NCBI GenBank assembly: GCA_949751835.1
Contig: CATKHK010000025.1
Coordinates: forward strand, 248,001 to 312,000
Length of the DNA: 64,000 nt
Reading direction: 5' to 3'
Origin: Blepharisma japonicum
Taxonomy: Eukaryota; Ciliophora; Heterotrichea; Heterotrichida; Blepharismidae
Shown here piece by piece: positions 34,087 to 45,251 of the stretch (position 1 is the stretch's first letter; every line of letters starts with the position of its first letter). The position numbers and the translations under genes were made by a program. The notes under the pieces were generated by a model. It saw nothing but the letters and a program-made list of their open reading frames with translations. It was not told where the DNA came from and made no database searches.

Positions 34087-35124
34087 ATGTTAGCAACTTT
34101 ATGATTTATGGCAATCGCATTTCTGTTTGACTACTTACCAGACATTATCAATAGAGTAGAAGAATTGCGCCTCATAAAATACATAATAATCAGCCCTCTA
34201 ATTGCAAGTGCTTTCTGCATTTTTAGCTGTTATTGCATTCTTGACCCATTTCCTGAATGAAGCCTTGAGTTAATTCTCAAGTTTGAGAAATGCTATCCTT
34301 CTCAGCTTATCAAAGATCAATCCACTTTATCAGCATTTTTACACTTTTTATTGGACTTAATAACAAACGACACTCTGAATTATATCCTTTCTTTAGTTCT
34401 TTTGATCAAAGTTTGGTTTATCAACCCCCCTAATGAAAAATGAATTGAAAAAGTTTGATTTAATGAGTTTACATGAAATCTTGTATGCTATTTGAATTTA
34501 AAAGATAAAAGTACTTATTGTGTGATAAATAATGCATCTTACTTTTATGCTGAGTTTACTGTATTTATTTGATTGTATCCAGAAAATTTTTCTAATAATC
34601 AAGTATTCAAAATTAAAGTTTTTTTGACAACGATTTTGTATTCATTAGCGCAATATCTATTAATTCAAGTCATATATTTTGTGCACAGTACTTGGGATAC
34701 AGTAGATTATTATGAGCTAGCAGTGAATGCAAGCTATTTTTTAGTTTTGGTATATATATTAATAAATTATATCAAAAGATCACATATACTTTGCGTTTAC
34801 ATCATGCTAAAACTTAGAAGAAAAGTGAAAAATATTAATGATGTTATTTTATGTATAATTTTTGTATGCTGGGGGCTATTTAAAATGATTTTTTTCGGTA
34901 TTTTTATCAATGGAATTGTATTGATAGGGAATTATTATGGTTGTTTTCCATCGTTTTTTGAAGATTATATTAGTGCTTTTCAATTTATGCCACTTTCATT
35001 CTTTCTCCGTTACCCAAAATTCATTTATGATAAAAAATATGATTGACTATTTTGGCCTACTGATTGTTTCTTAATGATTTTGTCGATTAATTTCCTGAAA
35101 AATGCATTTATTCTCATATTTTAA
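34087..35124 (+). CDS. Multipass membrane protein, tandem family member 2
   Basis: The protein is 345 aa, from ATG 34087-34089 (MLATLWFMAIAFLFDYLP) to TAA 35122-35124, with 7 UGA and 4 UGG Trp codons. It is clearly related to member 1: shared N-terminal AIA..FDYLP, shared PNEKWIE, and a shared C-terminal block with WGLFK, GIFINGIVLI, then RYPKFIYDKKYDWLFWPTD and a Phe/Ile-rich last segment. Seven or so hydrophobic segments are visible. No known domain is recognised. Without the Trp reading of UGA only its last part is open. Confidence 0.75.
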
Positions 35125-35235
35125 ACATATAATCATAAAATATATAGGAGCTTAAATGAAATTATAAAGTATAATTTATCAGTTATTATAATGAGAACAT
35201 AATATCGTTATTAAACCAATTTTTAATAAATAATT

Positions 35236-36270
35236 ATGGCATTTCATTCTTGGTTTATCTGCGGGCTATTTTCAACTTTAACTTTGGCTATTTCCTGATG
35301 TTCCTTAATTTCAATCAGCAATAACAAACTGAAATCGTATTTTATAATTATTATTGCATGATTTTATGCAAATTATAGTATTTTTTGATTTTTTAGTCAA
35401 AATGAATCTTTAGAAATTTGAGAAAATTCAACTAAAATCGTTAAATTTTTTGAAAATTTTGCTTTTACAAAAGTTATCATTCAATTATTTTCATTTTTGA
35501 GCTATTCTCAAATTACTTATACATTGAGTTTAATTGCTCCAATTCTTCTTTGAATTAATCCGACGCTAACTTTAGACAATAAGCTTATAAAAATTGGTTA
35601 TTGCATGATTTTGAATAACGCATATATTTATCAAGCAACTTTAGATGAAAATTCTTATTACGGAAAATTTATCCCTTCTCTTTGCCCAATACTGCATTTA
35701 AGCTTTTTCCATTATCTTTGATCAAAGCATTCGCAAAGTTTTTCTAGTCGAAGAATTGCAACTATTGAATTTTGGCAAATTTTATTAGTAGTTTTGCATG
35801 GATTGACTTGATTTTTATTTGTTTTAAAGTGATTTTATGGAGACCTTCAATTGGGGCTATATGAAATACTAACTATGATATTTTGATTTTTTGCAGATTA
35901 TACTATAGCTTATTTTACTTTTATATTTTTTATAAGTGCATTTGGTGAGCTAGCTCAATATATCTATAATAATTCTTATATTATAAGGTCTAAAGCAAAA
36001 ACACTAAAACAAATTAAAAGCTTTGCAGCTTTCGAATTGCTCGGATGCTTTGGGTTAATTTTAGCAAATGTTGTTTGATACTATGCCTATAATTGCTTAG
36101 ATTATTATTTATCGTTTCCTTGATTAATAAATGAAGGATTTATAGGAACTCAAGTATTTGCTTTCACAGTATGAACTTCGCTCTCAACTTCAAAAAAAGA
36201 CGAAATTATAACACTGAATTTCAGAGCATTTTATTTAACAGTCAGCGTATTCAGAGCAATCTATTTATAA
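35236..36270 (+). CDS. Multipass membrane protein, tandem family member 3 (very UGA-rich)
   Basis: The protein is 344 aa, from ATG 35236-35238 (MAFHSWFICGLFS) to TAA 36268-36270. It has 12 UGA and 2 UGG codons, so the standard code shows almost no open frame. Composition and hydrophobic layout match members 1 and 2 (about seven segments), and the length is almost the same. The C-terminal block (LLGCFGLILANVVWYYAYNC ... YLSFPW) lines up loosely with the WGLFK...GNYYGCFP block of member 2. Sequence similarity is low, so common descent is likely but not shown. Confidence 0.7.
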
Positions 36271-36367
36271 TTAAAACATAATAAAACTCACAAATTGATT
36301 AAATATTTATAAGTTGGAATAATTTTAATGCAAATAAATAGTAAAATTTTCATCATTTCTATTGCAT

Positions 36368-38893
36368 ATGAAAAGTAATAAATCTGCCAGTATTCAGCCT
36401 CTTTCAAGCAATTCCCAAGCTCTTCCAGTAAAAGAATTCTGCAAACAATGTGACGAAAATATCAAAATTTCTGACAAAAACTTGATTTTGCTGTCAAAAT
36501 TCAAAAATATCCTTAATGAAGAAACAGCTGATATCGAATGCATCTCTCCTGATGCCATTAAGATAAAACTTGACGATCAGATCGAAAAAGCAAAGAAAAA
36601 GAAACTCTTCCAATATACAAACCTAAAAAAAGAATCAAGCCGCTTAAATGATCTTAAATTAGACCCCACAAGCTGCTTTATTTGGTTTATTGCCAACAAG
36701 CAAGAAATGAAAAATCTAGTCCCAGAAATCGAAGAAATCCGAATCAAAGAAGTTTGCTGCGAAATGACTTCAAAAAATAAAAACTGCCCTGATGGAAATT
36801 TCGGTCTAGGAAAAATTTTGGCCCATGAAGGAAAATTCGATTTAGCCCTGCAGCATTTAAAATTAGCAACCGAACAAAATGAGAACGAAAAGACTTACAA
36901 ATTATGATATGCTGTTATGCTTGTGCTGAATTTAGAAAACAAAGCACAAGCTGTAGATGCAAAAATGCTTTGCTATCGTAAGAGATAATTAGGATTGCTT
37001 AAGGATGGCAGCAAAACAATAGAAGTTTACTGGACACTTATGAAATTAGCGTTAAGCGGAATTTTAAATGTGGGGACTGAAATAGAGAGTGCTGAACATT
37101 ATGCAGTAAGAATCAAAGAAATTGATGATTATTATGGATTTTTAGCGTGGAGTGAAATTTCTTTAGCAAAACAATCATCACGCAGTATTGAAAGAGGAGA
37201 AAATATATTAAAAGAAATGATTAATTTAGCCCCAGAAAGGCCGGAAGCTTATATTATGTTGTGGTCGTATTACTACAACAAGAAAGAATACGAAAACGCT
37301 TTAGCAATCTGTGAAATAGGTTTCCTCAAACTAACAAATATTTCATGTGATTACTCTGTCCTTATCTCTTTAAAATATGCCAAAAGCTTATTCAAGCAAG
37401 GCAAATTTTCAAGTTGCTTTGATTTGTTACAAATGGAATATTCTAAATTCCCTCTATTTATGATATTTGTATATGAATATGGCAAACTCTGTGTAAAAAC
37501 CCAAGACCCACACTTTATGGGTTCAGCTATAGGAGCTTTACTTGAATGCTTAAGAGGCTCCTCAGAAGACCGTTACGGACAAATTTATTATTGGCTTTCT
37601 AAAGCTTATTTAATAGCTGGGGAAAAAATTGAGGCTTATGACTATATGAAAAAAGCACTTTCTTTATTAACAACAGGAATCGATAAAGGAGATATTGCAC
37701 AAGAAAGATTAAGTGAAACCAAAATTGCTGTAAAAGCTTCAGAGCTTAAAGAGCTTATGAGAGACATGCACGGACAGATCGTGAATTTAGACATAATTTC
37801 AAGAATCCTTGAAGGCGACACAGAAAACTGCAGATATGAAGAATGCAAAATTTACTGCAACGCTATAAGAGGGTTTGATAAAATAGAAGGAGATCTATGT
37901 GAAGCTAAAATTCTGTGAAAGCTTGGAAGAAAAGATGAAGCTATGCAATTGTTGTATAATGACTTGACAACTCAGAGTTTCAGCATGAAAATTCATTTCC
38001 AAGTAATCGAGCTTTGGAAACTGGAAAAAAATTATGAAGAAATTTTAAAAATTTCGAAATTAATTGTTAATTATTGCAAACAGATTAGCGTGCCAGTCCA
38101 GCTATGGGTGAAAATTAATATGATTTATGGCAAAGCACTTGCGAAATGTGGGAAAGTCGATAAAGCTATAGTCATTTATAAAAGCTTGGCAAAGCTACAG
38201 CCAAAACTGTATATACCAGATGTGGACTATACAAAAGATTTACAAACAGCTACTACAAAAGAAGATTTAAAATCTCCTGCAAAGCCAAGAAAACGAATTG
38301 TGAATAGAAAAAGTATTGGGTATAGTGAAGCTTGTCTTGATTTTGACACAAGAAGAGCCCAACTGATTGCATCTAAAAAAAATCTTAGCACAATTGTTGC
38401 GAACGAAGATGTAGAAAATGATATATCAACATCTTATAGTGTTGAATCACATCAGAAACAAATTGATTATGATCAATTAGAAGCGTCAGAATCTCCCCGA
38501 GCAAATCCTTTCACAAGGGCTCGAACTGGTTTTGAAGCAATAAAATGGTTTTCAGTTACAACAGATTACTTTTTCTTATACAAAATTGGCAAGTTATCAG
38601 CCAAGCATGAAGTTTATACACAAGATGGGTTTTTTGCTCTCCATGATTTTTTGAATTTCCACCATTACTGGATGAGAGCAGGAGTTGAAGCTGATGAAGA
38701 ACTAAGAGTTAAAGCTTTATTTTGGCTTGGGATTATTTGCCACCAGCTTGAAGACTATGAACAAGCTTACTTGATTTTCATAGAAATTATGAGCATGCTA
38801 TTTCAGCTTGGAAAGGTTGAAATGAGTGAAAGAATTCAGACTTGTTTTAGACATTATGAATCTTTAGGAATAAAGCCAGTTAATAACCTTTAA
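36368..38893 (+). CDS. TPR-like protein, 836 aa
   Basis: The model runs from ATG 36368-36370 to TAA 38891-38893 with a 15-nt intron at 36978-36992 (GTAAGAGATAATTAG) and UGA-encoded Trp at 36905-36907 and 37916-37918. Tetratricopeptide-type helical repeats are visible (FGLGKILAHEGKFDLALQHL, YIMLWSYYYNKKEYENALAI, KALAKCGKVDKAIVIYKSL, WLGIICHQLEDYEQAYLIF). A Ser/Lys/Arg-rich linker occupies roughly residues 630-690. TPR proteins of this size are common in intraflagellar transport and ciliary assembly, but no specific orthologue is recognised. It converges with the next gene, with 15 bp between stops. Confidence 0.75.
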
Positions 38894-38908
38894 AATTCCA
38901 CAATTAAT

Positions 38909-40894
38909 TTATCTATCAAGTCTCACTACTCTTTTTCCTCTTGCTTTGAAATCACCTTCTTCATATGCCAGTTTTCCTCTTACATACACATAGTGGATTT
39001 TCCCTAGCATTTCCATCCCTACAAAAGGTGACACTTTTTCGTATTCCGGGTTTTCTTCTTTTGCCTTAAATCTTTCATAAGGTGCCCATACAATTAAATC
39101 TGCATATTTATTTTTCTCAATACTTCCTCTCGAATCGTGGATATTTAAAATTTTCGCTGGATGTAAACTGAGCCATTTCGCCATTCTTACGATATAATGA
39201 TCAAGTTGTGTAGTTGTTGATACTGGGACATTAAGCATCGTTCAAATAGCTTGTAATGTATATCCTAAAGAACAAATCCCATTTAATGCTTTTTGAAAAT
39301 TCCCAGAGTCAATCGCCTTGTATTCTGCTTTAATAAAAGCATGCTGAGAACTTATAGAATCGATTCCTTTCATTTTTAATAAGTCTCATAATAAAATGAA
39401 ATTTGATTTGTTTCTGATTGGGGAAGAGTCTTTAAATCGTGTGTCCCCATCTCGAATAGCAGAATGAGTGAAGCTTAATTTAGAAGCTGAGAGCTCGCAG
39501 GTTAAACACTTGAAGTTTCCTTTTGCTTGACGGACTCGGTTAAGTGCAGCTGCAGATGAAAGGTTTGTAACGTGGACTGGACAAGTCACTTTTTTTAGGC
39601 TTTGGATTATTTTTTCGACTCCAGTAAGTTCCCAGTGTTCAGGATAGTTAGCTAAATGATTAATATAAATGCATTCCTTCACTGGGTTTTGCTCCATTTT
39701 TGTAGCTAGCGGTGGAGGTCGATTACCTCGAATTCTTCTTTCAAATAATGACTGCGGCTTAGGACTTGAGAGTTCAGATGCAGGATAACTAGAATCACTG
39801 TCGTCAATGTTATTTACAAGGATCCCAGAAAATGACTCACTTCTTAGTTTTTTTACAGGTGATAATGATTCCACTTGCTCTGAGCCTGAATATTGATAAG
39901 TGGACTGCTCAGCCAAGCTTAGATTTTCTATATTAAAATAGCTCTCTTTCACCCTTGCGTTTAAATCGTCGAAAATTGTTCGTGATTTCTGTTTCGAAAT
40001 TTTCTGGGGACTTTTTTCTTCATCTACTTCACTTATTTCTGGAATTGGCAATTCAATTGTAGGAGATTTTGAAATTTCGTTGATATGAAAAGTATCGGAT
40101 GGCCTTCTTTCTTGTATAGAAACTTCAGGTCTATTATCTTCGGCTGAAAGTGCTCTTTTTATTATTGATTGTGGCTTTTGAGCATTGATGATTTCTGGTT
40201 TATCCTCTTCTTCTTCCCCTTCGGATTCTATAGCATCTGGGAAGGCTCCTGCAAAGATTTTAAGGGTGCTTACACTTCCAGGTTTTCTTCTTTTCTCAAT
40301 ACTCTCCAATCGAAGAGGAGATGCTACATATAGCATCCTTGGATCTGGCAATGTAGGGTCAATTAATAAAACCATTCCAGTTTTGGCAATTTCTTTGAAA
40401 ATTCCTTCTAAGTTTGTAGGAATGCACTGCACAGATAAACTGGGTGGAAATAAATAACCCCTAACGGCAAAGCAGCCTTCTTCAGCATATGATGGAATAT
40501 TTTCAATATTGGAAACTTCAATAGTTGCTACTTTTCCGACATCACAATAAAGTTGCCCTGTAGGTGGCTGGTCTATATAATATCCAGGTTCTTCTAATAA
40601 AAAGCAAGTACCACCAGAAACAGCAGCTTTAGTCATTGCTGAGCAATCGTCCCACTCTCTTCGTACGCAAAGATCAATGATTCCCGGAGAAATATAAAAA
40701 TCTTCGTAATTGACTGGGTTTCACTCTAAATATTTTTCCGCTAAAGCATGAGGAGGAATATTTTCATCAACCAATATTACATCATAGATCACTTCACCTT
40801 CTATAAGAATAATTCCATACATTGGCTTGCTTGCGTGATATTGGGAAAAGCTACAAAGGACTATGTGTTTGCTTATGAGTGCCTTTTTCCCCAT
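38909..40894 (-). CDS. Allantoinase/dihydropyrimidinase-like amidohydrolase homologue, probable pseudoenzyme
   Basis: The protein is 661 aa, from ATG 40892-40894 to TAA 38909-38911, with UGA codons read as Trp. The cyclic amidohydrolase frame is recognisable: SPGIIDLCVRREW near residue 80, KAAVSGGTCFLLEEP, HLANYPEHWE, CPVHVTNLSSAAAL, AIRDGDTRFKDSSPIRNKSN, NGICSLGYTL, and the C-terminal LSLHPAKILNIHDSRGSI ... DLIVWAP strand region. The expected zinc ligands are not there: the HxH after the first strand is absent, HxxHLSS reads VTNLSS, CPHYL reads CELSA, and the SDHSPC Asp block reads SSQHAF. A Ser/Glu-rich insertion of about 160 residues sits in the barrel. Catalysis looks unlikely; a scaffold role is inferred, as in animal CRMP proteins. 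Confidence 0.8.
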
Positions 40895-41150
40895 TATATT
40901 ATATAGAGCTAACCGATGTGTAAATTTATTATCTCTCCCTTTTTTAGAGCTAGCTAATGTAATCTATTTATATTTAGATATCAATCTCTAGGAAAACCTA
41001 CTAAGTAAATTTTGATAAATTTTTTTGATTCATTAGGACAATAAATATACTTAATTATGAAGACTGTGAAATGCTAGACATAAAATACTACCATATTTGC
41101 GAAAATCAGTTTCATTCAAAATTAAATTAATTTATTATTCGCAACTTAGC

Positions 41151-41870
41151 TTACAGTGAATGCTTTCGTGAGGTTAGACTTCCATTCCCAAAATTTTTAC
41201 ATAAATCTTTATTTTTTTCATTTATGAATATATGCCTTCTATATATATTTGATACTTCTTGAGTATTAATCGGTCTTATTGCTGCCTTTTTTATTGGTCT
41301 TTTAGATTTCTGCTCTTTTCTCTCAGTACTATCTTCATCAACTATTGTCTTTCCCTTGAGTAATTGTCTTGGAGTTATTGCAGTTAATTTCGGCTTTAAT
41401 AATTTTGCATCGAAAACAAAAGGATTTGGCAAAGGGTTAATTTTTGAAAATGTTTTTTTCCAAGAAATATCTTTAGGACTATTAAAAATGTCCCTGCAAG
41501 TTTGCATAGACAATAAGTTTTCACTATTTTTATCTTCTTGTCTAGATTCATTTGATTCAAAAATTCTAGGAGACTTAAGCCCACTATTTTTTATATTTTT
41601 TTCCTCAATGCGTTGCAACTCAAATTTATTATCCTTTTTAACCACTATGCGTGGCTTATGTGAAGCTAATTGGCTACAATTAAGAGAATTTTGAACAGGG
41701 CTTATTATTTTAGGTAAAGATTGAGAAGTCTGAAGACTATAATTTTGAGTGATTGATTCTTGAGAATTGCATAAGGAGATATTACTTTTAGCACACACAG
41801 TCTTTCGATGAGATTTTGGCTTGCAACTTCTGAATATTGAAGCTAAGCACCCTGACGATTGAGTTGACAT
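41151..41870 (-). CDS. Hypothetical Ser/Lys-rich protein
   Basis: The protein is 239 aa, from ATG 41868-41870 (MSTQSSGCLASIFRSCKPKS) to TAA 41151-41153. It is low complexity, rich in Ser, Lys, Asn and Ile, and probably disordered, with several SP/TP sites that could be phosphorylated. No domain is recognised. A Gly-Cys and Cys-Lys pair near the N-terminus could be lipid-modified, but there is no N-terminal Gly. Function unknown. Confidence 0.6.
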   Translation of the reverse strand: MSTQSSGCLASIFRSCKPKSHRKTVCAKSNISLCNSQESITQNYSLQTSQSLPKIISPVQNSLNCSQLASHKPRIVVKKDNKFELQRIEEKNIKNSGLKSPRIFESNESRQEDKNSENLLSMQTCRDIFNSPKDISWKKTFSKINPLPNPFVFDAKLLKPKLTAITPRQLLKGKTIVDEDSTERKEQKSKRPIKKAAIRPINTQEVSNIYRRHIFINEKNKDLCKNFGNGSLTSRKHSL

Positions 41871-41948
41871 TTTATTTATACGCTAATTTAGATATTTAAT
41901 GGGATAGAAATAAAATTATAGATATTTTTGTTAAATAGTCGAAATTGG

Positions 41949-43451
41949 TTATGAAATCAAGGTTAAGACTTCTTTATGGGCTTCAGGGGATCGAGGCTTT
42001 TGACAAACTGAGCAAATAAATAACTTGAGAGAATTTTGAAAATTGCAGGAATGGCATGTTCAAGTGAGCTTCGACCTTAATGGTTGAATTTTTCTTGGAT
42101 TTGGATTAGAATTATCAATGGTGTCTGAAATTTTTGTTCAAGAATAGTTTCCATTATTTAATCTTATAAATTCAGATTTTATATTTGAGTTACTTGTTTG
42201 CCTTTCCTCACTTTCATTCATTGTTTTTCATTTTGAATATTTTTCTATATTTTCGTTAGAATTTAAAAATTCTTTATCTTCTGTAGCGTTTTCAATTGGT
42301 CTATTTCTTCACAGAAAATTATCAATGTTCTTATTCGACAGATTTTCATATTTTTCTTTATTTTTATTTTCATAAAATTTGTTTCAATCAACTGCTCTGC
42401 ATTCCATGCATCTATATTCATTATGTTTTATTAAATTCAAGCATTGTTTACATCTAAATTGAGGTTTATATTCGCTCAATTCGCACCTCTCATCAATATA
42501 TGATTTAAAAGATTTTTCGCGATTAATTCTCTCAATTCATAATCTAGTATCACTTTCAGCTTGCTCTACAGCAAATTTAGAGAATCTTTTTAGCTTATCT
42601 CAATCAATTTCTGTCATATTTTTAGTAATTTCTTTATAATTTTCATTTTTCTCGTAAATCATTAATATAGGGTACATAATTCTATTTGCCAGAATTCATG
42701 CGACTTCCAATCATCTAAGGTTTTTCTTATAGTTGAATTCCTCAAATAATACCCATTTATCACTGATTCTAACAAATGAATAATAAAAACACCCATTAAA
42801 AGCAATAAAACTTTTCAAATTATAAACCCCGCGATGCTGAATCTCCAAAGGAATATATCGTAAGAGCATAGCAATGCTTTCAGTTGAGGGTCTTTTATTC
42901 CAATCAATTTGAAAAAAGAGAATAGAAGAAGTTTCGAGTGTTCCAAGTTCTTCTTCAATACAGAATGATCAATCTTCAGAGCTTTTTAATCTTGAAGAGA
43001 GAAGCTTAAAAGTTACGGCTCCTTTTATATCAAATGAAAAAATAGAGTCTGGCTTTTTGGAGAGATTGGGATATCTAATAGTTTGTAGTCTATTAATAAT
43101 AAATTCTAATAATTGAATTGCAGATGCACCAAAGTGGGTAAGATCTTTTGGAAGGAATGCACATAAAGAATCGAGAACAATTGAACCTCCAGTCTTGCTG
43201 GGATATTTATACTTATACAATAAGCTCTAAATTATAGTTGCCTTAATTTTATCTTCTATTGTTTGTTCATCACAAGTCAATCCTAAGAAATAATCAATTA
43301 TATTATCAATTCCAAATAAGGCTTGAAATAAACTTGTAATAGCTGAGGATTCTATATTATTTCCAATTGTGAACTTGATTAAGCTGTCAATATCTTTGCT
43401 TTCGAGAATAATTCCCTCTTGATTATTTATCATGGAGCTATTTCTACTCAT
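41949..43451 (-). CDS. USP-like (ubiquitin-specific protease fold) protein, probable pseudoenzyme, with RanBP2-type zinc finger
   Basis: The protein is 495 aa, from ATG 43449-43451 to TAA 41949-41951. A 15-nt intron at 43227-43241 begins GC rather than GT (GCAACTATAATTTAG), and many Trp codons are UGA. The first ~300 residues follow the USP order: NNIESSAITSLFQALFG where the Cys box should be, LLEFIINRL in the finger/palm, and YNLKSFIAFNGCFYYSFVR...WVLFEEF ... YPILMIYE where the His box should be. The catalytic Cys and the His of GHY are not visible. Inactive USP53/54-type proteins have a similar tail. A Cys-rich knuckle (FRCKQCLNLI ... RCMEC) and a C-terminal RanBP2-type finger (LTWTCHSCNFQNS ... 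CSVCQKP, Trp as UGA) follow; the latter often binds ubiquitin. Confidence 0.65.
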
Positions 43452-44134
43452 TTTAAATTAAATAATTTCTCTTTAGGGTTTAAAATTTTATATCTTCGCA
43501 TAATCAAAAATAATTTTTTTTACAAAATGATTATCAATTTGTTACATATTTTAAAAATTTTTATTCAAAATATAATTTTTAAAGCATGCTTTTTTAATCA
43601 CTTTCTAATCACTGAATTGCTGCAATAAGCAAGCAATTTGAGAATTTGTTCCTAATAGATTATAATTAAACTTAATTGCAAAAGCATCAAATATTATATG
43701 TAAATAATAAGCATTGAATAAGTCTAGTTATCTATGTCTTATACATATTCATATTTATCATTTTGTCCATAAAAATTTAGTTATTAAATTTAAATTATTA
43801 TCCATTAATTATATTTAACATTTCTGGTAAGATCTTTAGTTCTTTTATTTACTTGCTTAATTTTATCAAACTTTAATCTTCCTTGATTTCGCTTCTTCTC
43901 AAACATACTAATTCGTTTTTTGATAATTTAAAACTAAAACCGAAAATCTAAAATCATTTCTAAATTATAATTAAATCAAAAATAAAGAGAAATTAAAATC
44001 ACCTTATTTCCAAGACATTCAAATTTAGTTCCTTGTTCATAATAAATCTAAAGATATAATTTAACTATCTGTTTAAGATAATTTATCCATGCCAATAATG
44101 CCAAATAAGTGGATATAATAAATCATAAATCAGT
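43452..44134. other. Intergenic, divergent gene starts
   Basis: These 683 bp lie between divergent starts and are very AT-rich. A 33-codon Lys/Arg-rich frame on the minus strand (43805-43906, MFEKKRNQGRLKF...) is the only open stretch of note and is probably chance. I see no tRNA or strong hairpin. Confidence 0.5.
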
Positions 44135-44545
44135 ATGGACGAGAAAGCGATAATATATGCCAAAGCGCGAGCCAAAGCTTATTTGGAGAAAAACATTCTC
44201 CATAAAGCCATGAGAATTTACAAATTCATATTAAAAAAAGTTCCTAATGATTATGACTCCAACAATAACTTAGGAATAATCTACGCAGAAACATTTATGC
44301 CTATTGATGCATTTAGGCATTTTTTCAAAGCAATTACAGCTTCAAAGGTAAAAGGTGAAGCTTGGATAAACATGGGAGTCGTTTTCGAAAGATTCGGAAA
44401 ATTAAATGAAGCAAAAATTGCTTATGAAACTGCAATTTTATTAAAAGGCACTGAAGAAGCAGCTAAAGATAAAATCGATAGAATAGGCACTGTGAAAAAA
44501 AGTTTAATCTCTTTTGTCCAGTCAGCATCAGATCCAGTACTTTAA
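44135..44545 (+). CDS. Small TPR protein
   Basis: The protein is 136 aa, from ATG 44135 to TAA 44543-44545. It consists of about three tetratricopeptide repeats (AYLEKNILHKAMRIYKFILKK, NNNLGIIYAETFMPIDAFRHF, WINMGVVFERFGKLNEAKIAYE) with the typical small and large residues at fixed positions. No other domain is present. Such proteins are protein-binding adaptors; the partner is unknown. Confidence 0.85.
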   Translation: MDEKAIIYAKARAKAYLEKNILHKAMRIYKFILKKVPNDYDSNNNLGIIYAETFMPIDAFRHFFKAITASKVKGEAWINMGVVFERFGKLNEAKIAYETAILLKGTEEAAKDKIDRIGTVKKSLISFVQSASDPVL

Positions 44546-45251
44546 ATAATACAATTATTTTATATAAAAAGATGCAAAGAATTCTTATAGCGTATTTGCG
44601 GATTGTATAATATGTTTTAAGATTTGATTTTTGGTTGATAATAAAACAAATAGTACAATAATATCATATTTTAGAAAACCTTGTTTAATTTAAGAAATAT
44701 TATAACTTCTTATGCACTTGCAGCCTCTCAATAGAGAGGCTTGCTGCTTCAGCGTTTGTATATTAATTAGATTATTGTTTTCTTAGAGAATTGAACTATA
44801 TTAGGAGCTTGCTGTTCAAGCTCTATGCTGTGCTTCAATGAAAAAACTAAAAAGTAAAAATTCGAATAATCAGAATTTACTTTTTGTCTTATATTTTTAC
44901 GCATTTCTATAACCTTGCTGTATATTTCTATGAGTTATCTTTTGTTTATAAGAATGAGATGATTTTTGAATTTTTATATTAATGAGCGAGATCATTTCAA
45001 TGGTTTCAAATATAATTAAATTAATAATCTAAAGCCTAAAATATACAATTATTTTTATTTTTCATTTAATTTATATAAATTCCTACTCAATAATTTTGAG
45101 ATCATTTTATTTTTTCTAGAAAACTGAGCCAATATAATTTATTCTTATAATTCTAATTATATAATAATCTTATATATTTTATTTTAAAAAATTATGATAT
45201 CAATTATATATTCTTATTTAGCAGTTGGCTACCGTATTCCTATTCTTTTTG
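44546..45251. other. Intergenic, contains a hairpin cluster
   Basis: These 706 bp hold no coding frame. Within them lies a cluster of three inverted repeats (separate entry, 44720-44885). The rest is AT-rich and unremarkable. Confidence 0.5.
44720..44885 (+). ncRNA. Candidate structured RNA: three hairpins ending in a T run
   Basis: Three inverted repeats stand out in an otherwise AT-rich gap. First, AGCCTCTC and GAGAGGCT with an AATA loop (44722-44741), possibly extended by GCAG/CTGC. Second, GAGCTTG and CAAGCTC with a CTGTT loop (44805-44823). Third, a 13-bp stem with a two-A bulge, AAAAAGTAAAAATTC against GAATTTACTTTTT (44849-44885), which ends in five T residues like a Pol III terminator. 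The first two hairpins share a GCTTGCTG element. No known RNA family is recognised, and the strand is assumed from the T run. Confidence 0.3.

Noticed and set aside
43805-43906. Minus-strand 33-codon Lys/Arg-rich frame (MFEKKRNQGRLKF...)
   Set aside because: Too short, no homology recognised, in an AT-rich gap; likely chance. Transcript data could change this.
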